Below, piece after piece: positions 8,941 to 18,535 of a stretch of DNA of 64,000 nucleotides. The stretch is from JAEUPI01 sp963814435 (GTDB taxonomy: Bacteria > Pseudomonadota > Gammaproteobacteria > Burkholderiales > Burkholderiaceae_C). The stretch lies in the NCBI GenBank assembly GCA_963814435.1, contig CAWFCV010000011.1, positions 1 through 64,000 of the forward strand, read 5' to 3'. The notes under the pieces were generated by a model, which saw only the letters and a program-made list of their open reading frames with translations, made no database searches and was not told the origin of the DNA. Positions within the stretch are counted from its first letter, which is position 1. Each line of letters begins with the position of its first letter. The translations under genes and the position numbers were made by a program.

Positions 8941-10351
8941 TTGCTCCGGTCTCGCGTCCCCCTGCTCTTCGGTGTGCTCACCGTGCTCGGCGGGGTCGCG
9001 CTCCTGCTCGTCACCCGCGACACCGACACGTCGACCCGACCCACGCCGGCGACCGATCGGAATCCGCCCGAGGGAGTGCGAATCGGACCCACGACCGACC
9101 TCACCGACGGCCAGGTCATCCTCGTGCGAGGGGACGGCTTGCCACCCTCGCTCGACTTGCTCGTCGCTCCCTGCGGAGCCGAGGCGGTCGACGCCGGCCG
9201 GTTCGGCGCGTGCGACCTCGAGAGGGCGGCCACGACCCGAACCGACGGGGCCGGCTCGTTCAGCGTCGGATATCGGGTGAGCCAGGAGATTCGGGTCATC
9301 GGTGACGACCTCGACTGCGCCGACGCTGCCTGTGTCATCTCCGTGCTGCGGTCCGGGACGAGTCTCGTGGAGCTCACCCGCGAACCGGTCAGCTTCCTCC
9401 CGACTGACGGCCGTCGGGCCACGCTCATGGTTCGACCCCGCTCCGACCTCTCCCATCTGAGCCCGGTAGAGGTGATCGGAACCGGCTTCGGCGAAACCGC
9501 CGAGCTGCACATCTGCGTGGACGATCTCGAGGTGCCGATTGAACTCGCACAGAGATCGCGGTGGTGTGACCCGGCGAGCGTGCAAACGGTGCGGACCGAG
9601 GGCGGCCGGTTCGACCGAACGATCCTCGCGTCGCGCTACTTGCTGGCAATCGGGAATCAGATCGTCGACTGCGCGGTGATGTCGTGTTCGGTCGAGGTCA
9701 CGACCGACATGTCGGATCCCGTCGAACGCTCACTCTGGTTCACGCCCGACCCGGCTACCGGCCCGGGGCCCCGCGTGCTGGTCGCGCCGGCCGTTTTCAC
9801 CGATCGGGCGGAGGCGACCGTCGTGGTCGGAAGTCTTCTCGCGGCTCGCTACGACCTGGCGCTGTGCACGGCGGAGCAGACCGGGTGCCGAGCAGTCGGC
9901 ACGGGTTCGGTGCGCGGGCCGCTCGGCGCCTCGATGCTTGTGGTCAGCCTGCCTCGGCGGGTGGCCACGGGGGCCGGTCCGGTCGACTGTGCGGCATGGC
10001 CGGGGCGTTGTGTTCTGCGTCTGGCCGGTCCGCGCCCCGGTCTCTCGGCGGAGGTGTCCGTCTCGTTCGACCCGACCGCGCGCCGATGTGACCCCGTTCG
10101 TCCGCCTCAGCGCGGAGGGTGCGCTCGAGGTGGCAGCGCTCGCCGACCAGACCCCATCGGTCTGGTTGTGCGAACCCGGCGCCGACGCCCCCGACGGCTG
10201 CGCCCCCGCCGAACACACCCGGACCGATGGCGCGGTGACAACGTGGAGCCTGCCCGCCTGCCCGGGAGGCCGAAGCTGCGAGGTCGTCATTCCGTTCGAT
10301 CCCGCCTACCCGCCGGTCAAGTTACCGTTCGGTTTAGATCCGGGCGCCTGA
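8941..10351 (+). CDS. Secreted/anchored protein with tandem neocarzinostatin-like domains (one frameshift)
   Basis: A protein of about 470 residues with an N-terminal hydrophobic segment (VPLLFGVLTVLGGVALLLVT) that would act as a signal or anchor. Behind it, three to four Ig-like repeats share a pattern: a Gly-rich strand (VILVRGDGLPPSLDLLVAPC), a Cys in the next strand, and a DC-x(4-6)-C motif (DLDCADAACVISVL; IVDCAVMSCSVEVT; PVDCAAWPGRCVLRL). This matches the neocarzinostatin/macromomycin apoprotein fold. The frame changes once near 10,080. TTG 8941 is taken as the start because it directly precedes the hydrophobic segment. No enediyne biosynthesis genes are nearby, so a role as a drug-binding apoprotein is not supported; binding of another ligand or an extracellular structural role is possible. 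Confidence 0.7.
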
Positions 10352-10389
10352 CTTGCACTACGGTTCCCACCGCACCACCATCGTGTGAC

Positions 10390-10422
10390 CCTCGTCACCA
10401 CGGACGCACCGTGGCGACGAGG
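10390..10422. terminator. Strong hairpin upstream of the ABC transporter operon
   Basis: Arms of 14 bases, CCTCGTCACCACGG (10390-10403) and CCGTGGCGACGAGG (10409-10422), pair with one mismatch around a 5-base loop. It lies between the stop of the secreted repeat protein (10351) and the GTG start of the substrate-binding lipoprotein (10448). It may terminate the first gene or act in the leader of the second. There is no T-run after it. Confidence 0.6.
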
Positions 10423-10447
10423 TACCCGCCGAACCGAGGGGGACCTC

Positions 10448-12141
10448 GTGCGTGATTCCGTGACCCGTCTGCGCTTTCGTTGGCTCGCCGCCCTCCTTGC
10501 TGTTGGCCTGATCGCTGCCGCCTGCGGAGGTGACGACGATGACGCCGCGGATGGTGGAACCGGCGGTGACACCACCGAGCCGGCGGCTGACGGCGGTACG
10601 GACGGGGGCGAACCGGCGCCACCGAGACGACCGTGCCGGCCGAGACGATGGAGCCGCAGTACGGCGGCGAGATCACCTTCTTGCTCGAGGCGGAAACCAA
10701 CACGTGGGACATCCCCGGCGCCAACTGCGTGCAGTCGTGCATCAACGTGATGCGGGCGGTCTCCGACCCGCTCACGATCATCGATGACACCGGGACACCC
10801 CAACCGTTCCTGCTGGCATCGATCGTGCCGAACGAAGACTTCACCGTGTGGGAACTGACGATGCGCGACGGCATCACCTTCCACGACGGCACCCCGGCCG
10901 ACGGCGTGGCGCTCGCCCGTCACTTCACCGAGTACAAGGCGGGGGCGCTCCAGGGCCAGATTCTCAGGGACCTCACGACCATCGAGCAGAGCGGCCCGAT
11001 GAGCGTGACGCTGACATTCACGCAGCCGATCTCGCAACTGCCGGTGATGATTTCCGAGCGGACCGGCTACTTCCTGTCACCCACGAGTTGGGACGACGTC
11101 GAGGGCCGTAAGAACAAGCCCATCGGAACCGGTCCGTTCGTCTTCGACACCTGGACGCCGGGTGAGTCGCTCGTCGTCGTACGGAACGAGAACTACTGGC
11201 GCACCGACGACGCGGGCCGCCAGCTCCCGTTCCTCGACCAGATCACGTTCCGCCCGAACCCCGACGTGGCGGCTCGGAGGGCCACGATGGAGGCCGGCGA
11301 CGCCGCGATCAACATGGACAGCTTCGGGGAGAACCTCGAGTTCTGGACAACCGAATGGGACGGTGGATTCCTCGACGAGCAACTCTGGTATGAGACCACC
11401 CACCTCATCTTCCAGACGAGCGCCCCACCATTCGACAACCCAGACTTGCGGCGGGCCCTGGCGCTCTGCACCGATCGCCAGACGTACATCAACCTCCGCA
11501 GCCCCGGGGTGCAGATGGCCAACGGACCGTTCGCGCCGGGCGTCCCGGGCTACCTCGAGGACACCGGGTTCCCCGAGTTCGACGCCGACGCCGGCCGCGC
11601 ACTGCTGGATGAGATCGGTGACATCCCAACGATCGAGTACGGCACCACCAACGTCCCCTCGAACCTCGTGACCGCCCAGTTCTTCGCCGATCAGTGGGCC
11701 CAGAACTGCGGTTTGGACGTCGCCATCGATCAGTTCGACCAGGCAGAGCTCGTTACCCGGCTCCTCACCGGCGATTTCCAGGTGATCCTCAGCCGGAACC
11801 ACGGCGAGGTGACCGCCGCGAACGAGTTCGTCTGGTGGCACAGCCGGCACGCGTCCGGCCTGGCTCTGAACTTCGGCAAGATCCAAGACCCGGAGCTCGA
11901 CGCCGCGCTTGAAGCCGCAGCCGCGACCGACGATCCGGCTGAGCTCACCGCGGCGGCAGAGGAGATCAACCGGATCTTCGGCGAGAAGGTTTACAACATC
12001 TGGTTGGAGTGGACGTCATGGATCGTCCCGTTCCAGGCGGAGCTCCACAACGTCGGGGTCGTCAACCTGCCCGATGGCGGCCGGGCGCTTCCCATGCTCC
12101 ACGCCCGGGTGTGGCTACAGGAAGCCTGGCTCGAGCAGTAG
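10448..12141 (+). CDS. Peptide-type ABC transporter substrate-binding lipoprotein (one frameshift)
   Basis: An extracytoplasmic solute-binding protein of the SBP_bac_5 (DppA/OppA) family, about 564 residues. The start is GTG 10448, preceded by a GAGGGGG ribosome-binding site. The lipoprotein signal ends in LIAAAC, followed by an acidic linker (GGDDDDAADGG). A frame change near 10,620 lies in the Thr/Glu-rich linker. The mature domain shows TMRDGITFHDGTPADGVALA, GTGPFVFDTWTPGES and FDNPDLRRALALCTDR, standard family blocks. It is the first gene of a five-gene operon with two permeases and two ATPases. The substrate may be an oligopeptide, but this family also binds nickel complexes, glycosides and other solutes. 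Confidence 0.9.
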
Positions 12142-12175
12142 GTAGGGGCCGGGGGGCAGGGACGAAGGGATCCTG

Positions 12176-13336
12176 ATGGGGATCGTCATCCGCTTGGCGT
12201 TGCTCATCGGCCTGGTGGCCTTCGGCTACTGGGTGGTGCGCACGGCGGGTTGGCGATTCGCGCTCCGCCGGCTCTTGCAGGCGACGCTCATCCTCGTCGT
12301 CGTCAGCTTCGCCACATCCTGGATGTTGACGCAGCTACCGGGAGACCCTTGCATCACCGCCCTCGGCACCGCCGCGACCGACGAGGCCGTCGCCGCGTGC
12401 CGGGAGGACCGCAAGCTCGACGAGAGCGTGTTCACGCAGTACGCCGACTGGGCGGGTGGGGTCGTCACGGGTGACCTGGGGAACGAGTCCTATGCCCGCT
12501 CCATCCCTCTCACCACCACGCTGTCCCAACGGCTGCCCCGCACGCTGGCCCTCTGGCTCTACAGCCAGGTCCTCGCCCTCCTCATCGCGGTCCCGGGCGG
12601 GATCTGGGCGGCCTATCAATCCGGACGTCGCCCCAAGAAGAGCGTGCCTCGCTGGAGTCTCCCGGCCGCGATCGCCGTTCTGTTCGTCCTCGGCCTGGCT
12701 GCGGGTTGGCAGATGGCCGTGGTGTTCTTCGTGGCCGTGTTGATCCCGCTGTGGGTCTACAACGCGATACGGGGCGGCCCGTCGGCCGACAACGTGATCA
12801 ACACCGAGGCCTTCGTGCTGCTCGCCGTGCCGGTGTTCGTGCTCGGCGAGACGCTCCGGTACCAGTTCGCCATCAAGTGGAGCTGGTACGACCTGGTCGG
12901 GTACGTGGGCCCCACCAACGGCGTCTGGGCGCACGTGAAATCGATCTGGCTCCCGGCTGCCGTCCTCGGGCTGGCCATCGCCCCCGTCTATCTGCGCCTC
13001 CTCCGGTCGGACATGATCCAGAACCTGCAACAGGACTTCGTCCTCGTGGCCAAGGCCAAGGGCTTGCCCAACTGGTGGGTTCTGCTGCGCCACGCCGTGC
13101 GCCCGTCCACCCTGACCCTGCTCACCGTGGCGGGGCTGAACATCGCCCAACTGGTCAACGGCGCCATCGTGGTCGAGTTCATCTTCGACCTCGACGGAAT
13201 GGGGAGCTTCCTGATCGAGAAGGTGGCTTCGCGCGAGTTCTTCCCCGTCCAGACCATCGTCGCCCTGGTGGCGGTGCTGTTCGTCGTGGCGAACACGGTG
13301 ATCGACCTCGTGTACACCGCGGTCGACCCCGGGTGA
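12176..13336 (+). CDS. ABC transporter permease, DppB-like, with an extra membrane insertion
   Basis: Inner-membrane permease of 386 residues. The DppB hallmarks are present: LGNESYARSIPLTTTLSQRL, LRSDMIQNLQQDFVLVAKAK with the EAA-like loop (AKAKGLPNWWVLLRHAVRPS), and a C-terminus with FIFDLDGMGSFLIEKV and DLVYTAVDPG. Two features are unusual. An extra hydrophobic segment sits before the normal N-terminus (residues 1-22). About 50 extra residues with two hydrophobic stretches follow GIWAAYQSGRRPKKS, at residues about 145-210, where typical DppB has only a short loop. The frame is intact. It follows the binding protein by 34 bases and precedes the second permease by 36. Confidence 0.9.
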   Translation: MGIVIRLALLIGLVAFGYWVVRTAGWRFALRRLLQATLILVVVSFATSWMLTQLPGDPCITALGTAATDEAVAACREDRKLDESVFTQYADWAGGVVTGDLGNESYARSIPLTTTLSQRLPRTLALWLYSQVLALLIAVPGGIWAAYQSGRRPKKSVPRWSLPAAIAVLFVLGLAAGWQMAVVFFVAVLIPLWVYNAIRGGPSADNVINTEAFVLLAVPVFVLGETLRYQFAIKWSWYDLVGYVGPTNGVWAHVKSIWLPAAVLGLAIAPVYLRLLRSDMIQNLQQDFVLVAKAKGLPNWWVLLRHAVRPSTLTLLTVAGLNIAQLVNGAIVVEFIFDLDGMGSFLIEKVASREFFPVQTIVALVAVLFVVANTVIDLVYTAVDPG

Positions 13337-13372
13337 AGATCGAGGCCTCTCGATGAGCGCGGAAGGCGACCG

Positions 13373-14197
13373 ATGAAGAGGCCCCCTCGCAACATCGCGT
13401 TCTGGTTGGCCGCCGCGTGGCTCGTGCTCCTGGCGATCGGGGTGGTCTTCTACAAGTTCATTCCGGGGATTCAGGATCCCAACAAGAGCGGCACCGTCAC
13501 CCAAGACGGCCCCAGCCTCGATCACTGGTTCGGGACCACGACGCTGGCGAAGGATGTCTTCGCCCAGGTTTTGGAAGGGGGCCGCAAATCGCTCTGGGTC
13601 GCGCTCGTCGGCACGACGGTCGGCATCGTCCTCGGTGGCCTCCTCGGGATGCTCGCCGGGTACTTCCGGGGCTGGATCGACACGATCATCAGCGGCATCA
13701 TCCAGGTCACCCTGGCCGTGCCGTCGCTCGTGCTGGTGACCTTCATCGTGGCCGTCCGCGGCCAGAGCCTCGGCAACGTGATCCTGGCCATCTGCATCCT
13801 GGCTGTCCCCGCCCTGGCTCGAATCGTGCGGGCGAGCACCCTTCAGGTGGCGGACCGGGATTTCGTGAAGGCCGCCACGGTCATGGGGGCCAAGCACCGT
13901 CACATCCTCGTTCGGGAGATCCTCCCCAACGTCATGCCGACGCTGGTTTCCTTCGCCTTCCTCACCACCGGCATCATCCTCGTGGCCGAGAGCTCGCTGT
14001 CGTTCCTGGGCCTGTCAGTCCAGCAACCGGCGATCACCTGGGGGTCGATCATCGCGGAAGGCCGGATCGCGTTCCGGGACACTCCGCACATGGTGTTCCT
14101 CCCCGGCCTGGTGCTGTTCCTCACCGTCCTGTCGCTGAACTTCGTCGCCGACCATCTCCTGCATCGGTTCGACATACGCGAGGCGGGGTTGTCATGA
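13373..14197 (+). CDS. ABC transporter permease, DppC-like
   Basis: Second inner-membrane permease, 274 residues, of the OppC/DppC type. It has the N-terminal anchor (FWLAAAWLVLLAIGVVFYKF), the periplasmic DHWFGTTTLAKDVFAQVLEG motif that is typical of DppC (GTDxxGRDxxSRVL-like), and the cytoplasmic EAA loop VKAATVMGAKHRHILVREIL. The C-terminus contains LSFLGLSVQQPAITWGSIIA. The start is ATG 13373; the stop overlaps the next gene (ATGA). It pairs with the preceding permease to form the translocation pore. Confidence 0.93.
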   Translation: MKRPPRNIAFWLAAAWLVLLAIGVVFYKFIPGIQDPNKSGTVTQDGPSLDHWFGTTTLAKDVFAQVLEGGRKSLWVALVGTTVGIVLGGLLGMLAGYFRGWIDTIISGIIQVTLAVPSLVLVTFIVAVRGQSLGNVILAICILAVPALARIVRASTLQVADRDFVKAATVMGAKHRHILVREILPNVMPTLVSFAFLTTGIILVAESSLSFLGLSVQQPAITWGSIIAEGRIAFRDTPHMVFLPGLVLFLTVLSLNFVADHLLHRFDIREAGLS

Positions 14198-15253
14198 CCA
14201 CGAAGCTGCTCGAGGTCGACGATCTCTCGGTCACCTTCCACACCCCACGCGGCCTCTGCGCCGTTCGACGGGGTCTCGTTCTCCGTTGACCGCGGCCAGA
14301 CCCTCGGCATCGTCGGGGAATCCGGGTCGGGGAAATCCGTCACCGTGCGCACGTTGATGAACATCCTCCCGTCCACGGCGGAAATCGGCGGGAGCCAGCG
14401 CTTCGACGGCAAGGAGATCCGCGAGCTGACCAAATCCGAGCGTCGCCATTTCTGGGGCGTCGAGATCGCGATGGTCTTCCAGGACCCGATGACCTCGTTG
14501 AACCCGGTCAAGCGGATCGACGCCCAGATCACCGAATCGTTGCGATACCACCGCGGGATGGATAAAGACCAGGCTGCGGAGGAAGCCTTGAACCTCCTCG
14601 AGCTGGTTCAGATCCCCGACCCCCGGCAGCGACTTCGACGGTACCCGCACGAGCTGTCGGGCGGTATGCGCCAGCGGGTGGTGATCGCCATGGCCCTCGC
14701 TTGCGAGCCCAAGCTGCTGATCGCCGACGAACCCACCACAGCGCTCGACGTGACGGTGCAGAAACGCATCCTCGACCTCCTCGACGAGCTCCGTAAGGAG
14801 CGCAACATGGCCATGATCCTCATCACGCATGATCTGGGCGTGGTACGGGATCGGGCTGACGAGATCTGCGTGATGTACGCCGGACGGGTGGTCGAGCGGG
14901 CGCCCACCCACACCTTGTTCGCCGACATGAGCCACCCCTACAGCGAGGCACTGCTGGAGTCGATCCCCCGCATCGATGCGCCCAGCCACAGCCGGTTGCG
15001 GCCCATCCCCGGCCGACCGCCCGTGCTGCTCAACCCGCCACCGGGGTGTCGGTTTGCCGCTCGCTGCCGATACGCCCAGGAGCGATGCCTCACCGACGAT
15101 CCCGAGCTGCAAGGCGACCTGCTGCGCCATCAGCACGCGTGCTTCTTCCCCGTCAACACCGATGTGGGGCGGGAAGCGCTGGCGGCCAACGAAGCCGTTG
15201 GGTCCACCGCCGCGGGCCGAGCCCTCGACGACGAGACCGAGGAGGTGGTCTGA
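14194..15253 (+). CDS. ABC transporter ATPase, DppD-like (one frameshift)
   Basis: Nucleotide-binding subunit of about 352 residues. It starts MTTKLLEVDDLSVTFHTPRG at ATG 14194. A frame change near 14,262 (one base in a G/C run) leads into GVSFSVDRGQTLGIVGESGS. Walker A is GESGSGKS near 14,320; the Q-loop is FQDPMTSLNP; the signature is LSGGMRQR; Walker B is LLIADEPTTALD; the H-loop is LITHDLGVV. The C-terminal oligopeptide-transporter extension has the Cys-rich GCRFAARCRYAQERC motif. It is coupled to both neighbours by ATGA overlaps. Confidence 0.93.
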
Positions 15254-16248
15254 TGGCCGGCAGCGGCACCGCTCATCTCCGCGACGGCGAAACCATGTTG
15301 CGGGTCGAGCACCTCACCGTCGAGTTCCCCTCGGGGCGGACGCAGACCGTCTACGCCGTGTCGGACGTGAGCTTCGACGTCCTCGAGGGCGAAACCCTCG
15401 GCATTGTGGGCGAATCCGGGTGCGGCAAGTCGACCACTGCCCGAGCCGTCATCCAGCTCCCGCGCCCCACTTCGGGGTCGGTGACGTTCCGTGGGCTGGA
15501 GCTGACTGATCTCCGCGGCGAAGCGATGCGGCGGGTTCGGCCCGAGCTTCAGATGATCTTCCAGGACCCGATCTCTTCGCTGAACCCGCGCCGCACGGTG
15601 CGCGACATCGTCGCCGAGGGGGTGTCGATCTGGGGCGCCGACGAGCGTGGCGCATTCACCAGTGGCCGCATCGACGAGGTGCTGGCCGAGGTCGGCCTCG
15701 ACCCGACGGTGGCCGGCGAGCGCAAGCCGCACGAGTTCTCGGGGGGACAGTGCCAACGCATCAGCATCGCCCGCGCCATCGCCCTCGACCCCCGGCTGCT
15801 CGTCTGCGACGAACCGGTGTCGGCGCTCGACGTCTCGGTGCAGGCCCAGATCCTCAACCTCCTCGAGGATATGAAGGCCCGGTACGGGTTGACGTTGCTG
15901 TTCATCTCACACGACCTGTCGGTGGTGAAGAACATCAGCGACCGGGTGATGGTGATGTACCTCGGGAAGGTCTGCGAGGTCGGTAACGCCGACGAGCTGT
16001 ACGCCCACCCGGTCCACCCGTACACCCGGGCCTTGATGGCGTCGATCCCCGATCCTCCTCCCACCGTCGATCGGGCCGAGGGCGATCTCTCGGGTGAGCT
16101 GCCGTCTCCCCTCGACCCACCGCCGGGTTGCCGCTTCCACACCCGCTGTCCGTACGCCCAGGACATCTGCCGCACGACCGAACCGACGATCGAGCAGGCC
16201 AACGACGGCGATCATTGGGTGGCGTGTCACTTCCCCGTTCGGGGCTGA
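15253..16248 (+). CDS. ABC transporter ATPase, DppF-like
   Basis: Second ATPase, 331 residues, intact. Walker A is GESGCGKSTT; the Q-loop region is MIFQDPISSLNPRRT; the signature is FSGGQCQRISIARA; Walker B is LLVCDEPVSALDVSVQAQIL; the H-loop is FISHDLSVV. The C-terminal extension carries GCRFHTRCPYAQDIC, typical of OppF/DppF, a region linked to Fe-S or metal binding in some relatives. The start overlaps the dppD-like stop (TGATG). It ends the transporter operon, 9 bases before the stop of the convergent histidine kinase. Confidence 0.94.
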   Translation: MAGSGTAHLRDGETMLRVEHLTVEFPSGRTQTVYAVSDVSFDVLEGETLGIVGESGCGKSTTARAVIQLPRPTSGSVTFRGLELTDLRGEAMRRVRPELQMIFQDPISSLNPRRTVRDIVAEGVSIWGADERGAFTSGRIDEVLAEVGLDPTVAGERKPHEFSGGQCQRISIARAIALDPRLLVCDEPVSALDVSVQAQILNLLEDMKARYGLTLLFISHDLSVVKNISDRVMVMYLGKVCEVGNADELYAHPVHPYTRALMASIPDPPPTVDRAEGDLSGELPSPLDPPPGCRFHTRCPYAQDICRTTEPTIEQANDGDHWVACHFPVRG

Positions 16249-16257
16249 TCCCGGTCC

Positions 16258-17418
16258 TCAGGCGGCGGGGAGCTGGAAAGCGACCCGACCACCCGGCGCC
16301 GCCTCGATCCAGATCCGCCCGCCGTGGGCTTCGACGAGACCGCGCGCGATGGCGAGGCCGAGCCCGGTGCCCCCGGTCGTACGGCCCGCGCGCGATCGGC
16401 CCGGCTGAAGCGTTCGAAGGCGTGCTCGACGAACTCGGGCGGGAAGCCGGGTCCCTGGTCGATAACCCGGAGGGTGGGTGCATCCGCCGCCTCGACGGTG
16501 ACGGTCACCACCGACTGATCCGGGGCGTGGCGGATCGCGTTGTCGAGCAGGTTGCGGACGATCCGGCCCAGGGCGGTGGTGTCGCCGACGACGGGAACCC
16601 GCGGGTGGCACTGCAGTGGACCTCGATCCCCCGCTCGGCGGCGACCGGGGCCAGGGCTTCGACCGCCTCGTCGGCGATCTCGGCCAGGTCGACTCTTGAC
16701 GCCGTCACCTCGAACCGTCCCGATTCGACGCGGGTGAGCAGGAAGAGATCGTCGACGAGTCCTGCGAGGGCGTCGACATCTCGCTGCATCGATCGGAGAT
16801 AGCGGTCCGGGTCGGGCGCCACACCGTCAGCGAGAGCCTCGATGGCGGCCCGCAACGCCGCCAACGGCGTACGCAGGTCGTGGCCGACGCTCGAAAGCAG
16901 CGCGGCCCGCTCGTCAGCGTAACTGGCTCGCTCGGCCTCGAGGGTTCCAAGACGGACCACCAGCTCGTCGAGCGCCCCGGCCACGTGGCCGAGCTCGTCG
17001 GCGCGGACGATTCCCGTCTGAACCGACCGTTCCCCGTCCTCGATGCGGCGAACGGTCAGCTCCAGCTGAGCGATGTCGCGGCCGAGGGGACGAGAAGCGA
17101 CGAGCACCAGAAGCGTGGCGAAGACCGCTGTCGTTCCAAGGATTCCGAGCACCGTCTTGGAGTCAGCCTGGTCGAGGACCATCAGTCGGGTAAGCGCCAG
17201 TGTGGCGGCCGCCCCCACGCTCAGGGCGACGAACGTCACGGCCAAGACCTGATGGCGCAACGATCGCAGCCGCCGATCCAACCGCCGCAGCACTACCGCC
17301 GCGGTGAGCGTCAGCAACACCAGGCCACCGAGGAAGACTGCGGCCTCAAGGGGGTCCGCCCGAATCGCGGTCCGAAGAACGGCGTGGTCATCGACCCCAG
17401 GATCGGTGCGGCGGTCAT
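16258..17418 (-). CDS. Sensor histidine kinase (frameshifted)
   Basis: Membrane-bound sensor kinase of about 386 residues. The N-terminus has two hydrophobic segments flanking a very short outside loop (AAVFLGGLVLLTLTAAVVL; LAVTFVALSVGAAATLALT), then TVFATLLVLVA-type hydrophobic sequence. A HAMP-like linker follows, then the H-box SSVGHDLRTPLAALRAAIEA (His near residue 180). The ATPase domain has the N-box region GRIVRNLLDNAIRHA, a G1 box RVIDQGPGFPPE and a G2 box GTGLGLAIARGLVEAHGG. Frames change near 17,330, 16,620 and 16,400. The ATG at 17418 overlaps the TGA of the regulator gene, so the pair is translationally coupled. The signal is unknown. Confidence 0.88.
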
Positions 17419-18137
17419 GGCTCGAACCGGTACCCGAGACCCCAGACGGTGGCGATCCACCGGGGCTGCTCAGGATTGCGCTCGATCTTCTGGCGGATCC
17501 GCCCCACGTGCACCGTGACTGTCGCCGGGTCCTGGTACTCCGGCGCCGAGTCCCATACCGTCGCCAGGAGCTCTCGTCGGGAGAACGCCTGACGGGGCGA
17601 TCGTGCCAAGACGGTCAGGAGATCGAACTCCTTCTGGGTGAGGACGACGAGTTCGTCATCAACGAAGACCTCTCGGGAGCGGGCGTCGATCTGAAGGGAA
17701 CCGAAATCGAGCCGATCCGCGGGCGCCGAGGTTCGCTCGTTGCGCGACCGGCGCAGAACTGTCCGGACCCGGACGGCGAGCTCCCGGGGTGAGAAGGGCT
17801 TGACGAGGTAGTCATCGGCACCCAGCTCCAAGCCGAGGATCCGGTCTGATTCCTCGGCCCGGGCGGTCAGGAGTATGACCGGAACGTCGCTCACGGCGCG
17901 TAGGCGGCGTAACAGGGTGAGACCGTCCACACCGGGCAACATGATGTCCAGCACGACGAGGTCGAGCCGGTTCTCAGAGAGGACTCGAGCCGCGTCGTCA
18001 CCGTCGGCCGCCTGCAGAACGTTGTGGCCGTCACGCAAGAGGTAGCGGGCCACCACCTCACGGACCATCGGCTCGTCGTCGACGACGAGCACCGATGCAG
18101 CCAGGGAGACCTCTGCCCGAATGCCCGCGGTCACCAT
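17415..18137 (-). CDS. OmpR/PhoB-family response regulator
   Basis: A protein of 240 residues with a receiver domain (VLVVDDEPMVREVVARYLLR; phosphoacceptor Asp64 in LVVLDIMLPGVDG; Lys in DDYLVKPFSPREL) and a C-terminal winged-helix domain (VVLTQKEFDLLTVLARSPRQ, then QDPATVTVHVGRIRQKIE, ending GLGYRFEP). ATG 18137 is chosen because the receiver fold begins 15 residues later; upstream in-frame sequence has no coding character. It is the partner of the downstream kinase. A long leader lies upstream, as described for 18,138-18,535. Target genes are unknown; the adjacent transporter and fasciclin genes are candidates by position only. Confidence 0.95.
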   Translation of the reverse strand: MVTAGIRAEVSLAASVLVVDDEPMVREVVARYLLRDGHNVLQAADGDDAARVLSENRLDLVVLDIMLPGVDGLTLLRRLRAVSDVPVILLTARAEESDRILGLELGADDYLVKPFSPRELAVRVRTVLRRSRNERTSAPADRLDFGSLQIDARSREVFVDDELVVLTQKEFDLLTVLARSPRQAFSRRELLATVWDSAPEYQDPATVTVHVGRIRQKIERNPEQPRWIATVWGLGYRFEP

Positions 18138-18240
18138 CACAGTGACCAGGGTACGTTCGGGCTCGGGTCCGCTGGGCTCCTCCGTCACAAGTTTCGCGAA
18201 TCGTTCGCGACCGTCGTGCCAAGGCGGCGAGTCGTTAGTT

Positions 18241-18261
18241 AGCAGGGTGCTGAAAAACTCC
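18241..18261. repeat. Insertion-sequence terminus-like remnant
   Basis: Read on the minus strand the bases are GGAGTTTTTCAGCACCCTGC, which resembles terminal inverted repeats of several transposon families. TTAG/TTAG repeats adjoin it (GTTAGTTAGC at 18,235-18,244). No second terminus and no transposase remnant are visible, so it could be a solo end or chance. Confidence 0.25.
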
Positions 18262-18404
18262 GTTGAGCTCGGTTTCGAGCGGCAGCGAGAAGGCGAGCTC
18301 AACTCGCCGTGTCGAGGCGCAGCCCCTTGACAAGGCGGAACAGCAGTGAGTCCACCGGAGGTGGTCGTCGAGACGCTCGCCGCACCGCCATTACACCTGC
18401 CCGA

Positions 18405-18421
18405 CAACCGAATTTCGGTTG
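18405..18421. terminator. Palindrome downstream of the fasciclin gene
   Basis: CAACCGAA-T-TTCGGTTG is a perfect 8-base inverted repeat around one base. It lies about 115 bases past the fasciclin stop on the minus strand, where a terminator could sit. It is unusually AT-rich for this segment. A protein-binding site is the alternative. Confidence 0.4.
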
Positions 18422-18535
18422 CCTGTTAGGCGCGGCGACCAGACAAGCACCGTGCCGTATTTGGCGTGTGGAGCCTGCGGAGCAAGCCAGATCCCAACCC
18501 GCCGCCCTGAGGCGGTGCGCCCTTCTGCTCGGGTG

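Larger units (their letters stand above)
18138..18535. other. 398-base gap with inverted repeats and an IS-end-like sequence
   Basis: No convincing gene is seen. From low to high coordinates it holds an IS-terminus-like stretch at 18,241-18,261 (AGCAGGGTGCTGAAAAACTC), a 10-base inverted repeat GTTGAGCTCG/CGAGCTCAAC at 18,262-18,271 and 18,294-18,303, and a palindrome at 18,405-18,421. It must also contain the promoter of the response regulator and the end of the fasciclin transcript. Confidence 0.5.

Noticed and set aside
8941..10351. Enediyne antibiotic cluster
   Set aside because: Only the apoprotein-like fold is present; no polyketide synthase, sugar or resistance genes are nearby.
12335..13903. 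Long minus-strand open frame across the two permease genes
   Set aside because: Rich in His, Asp and Glu with no family features; the plus-strand permeases are clear.
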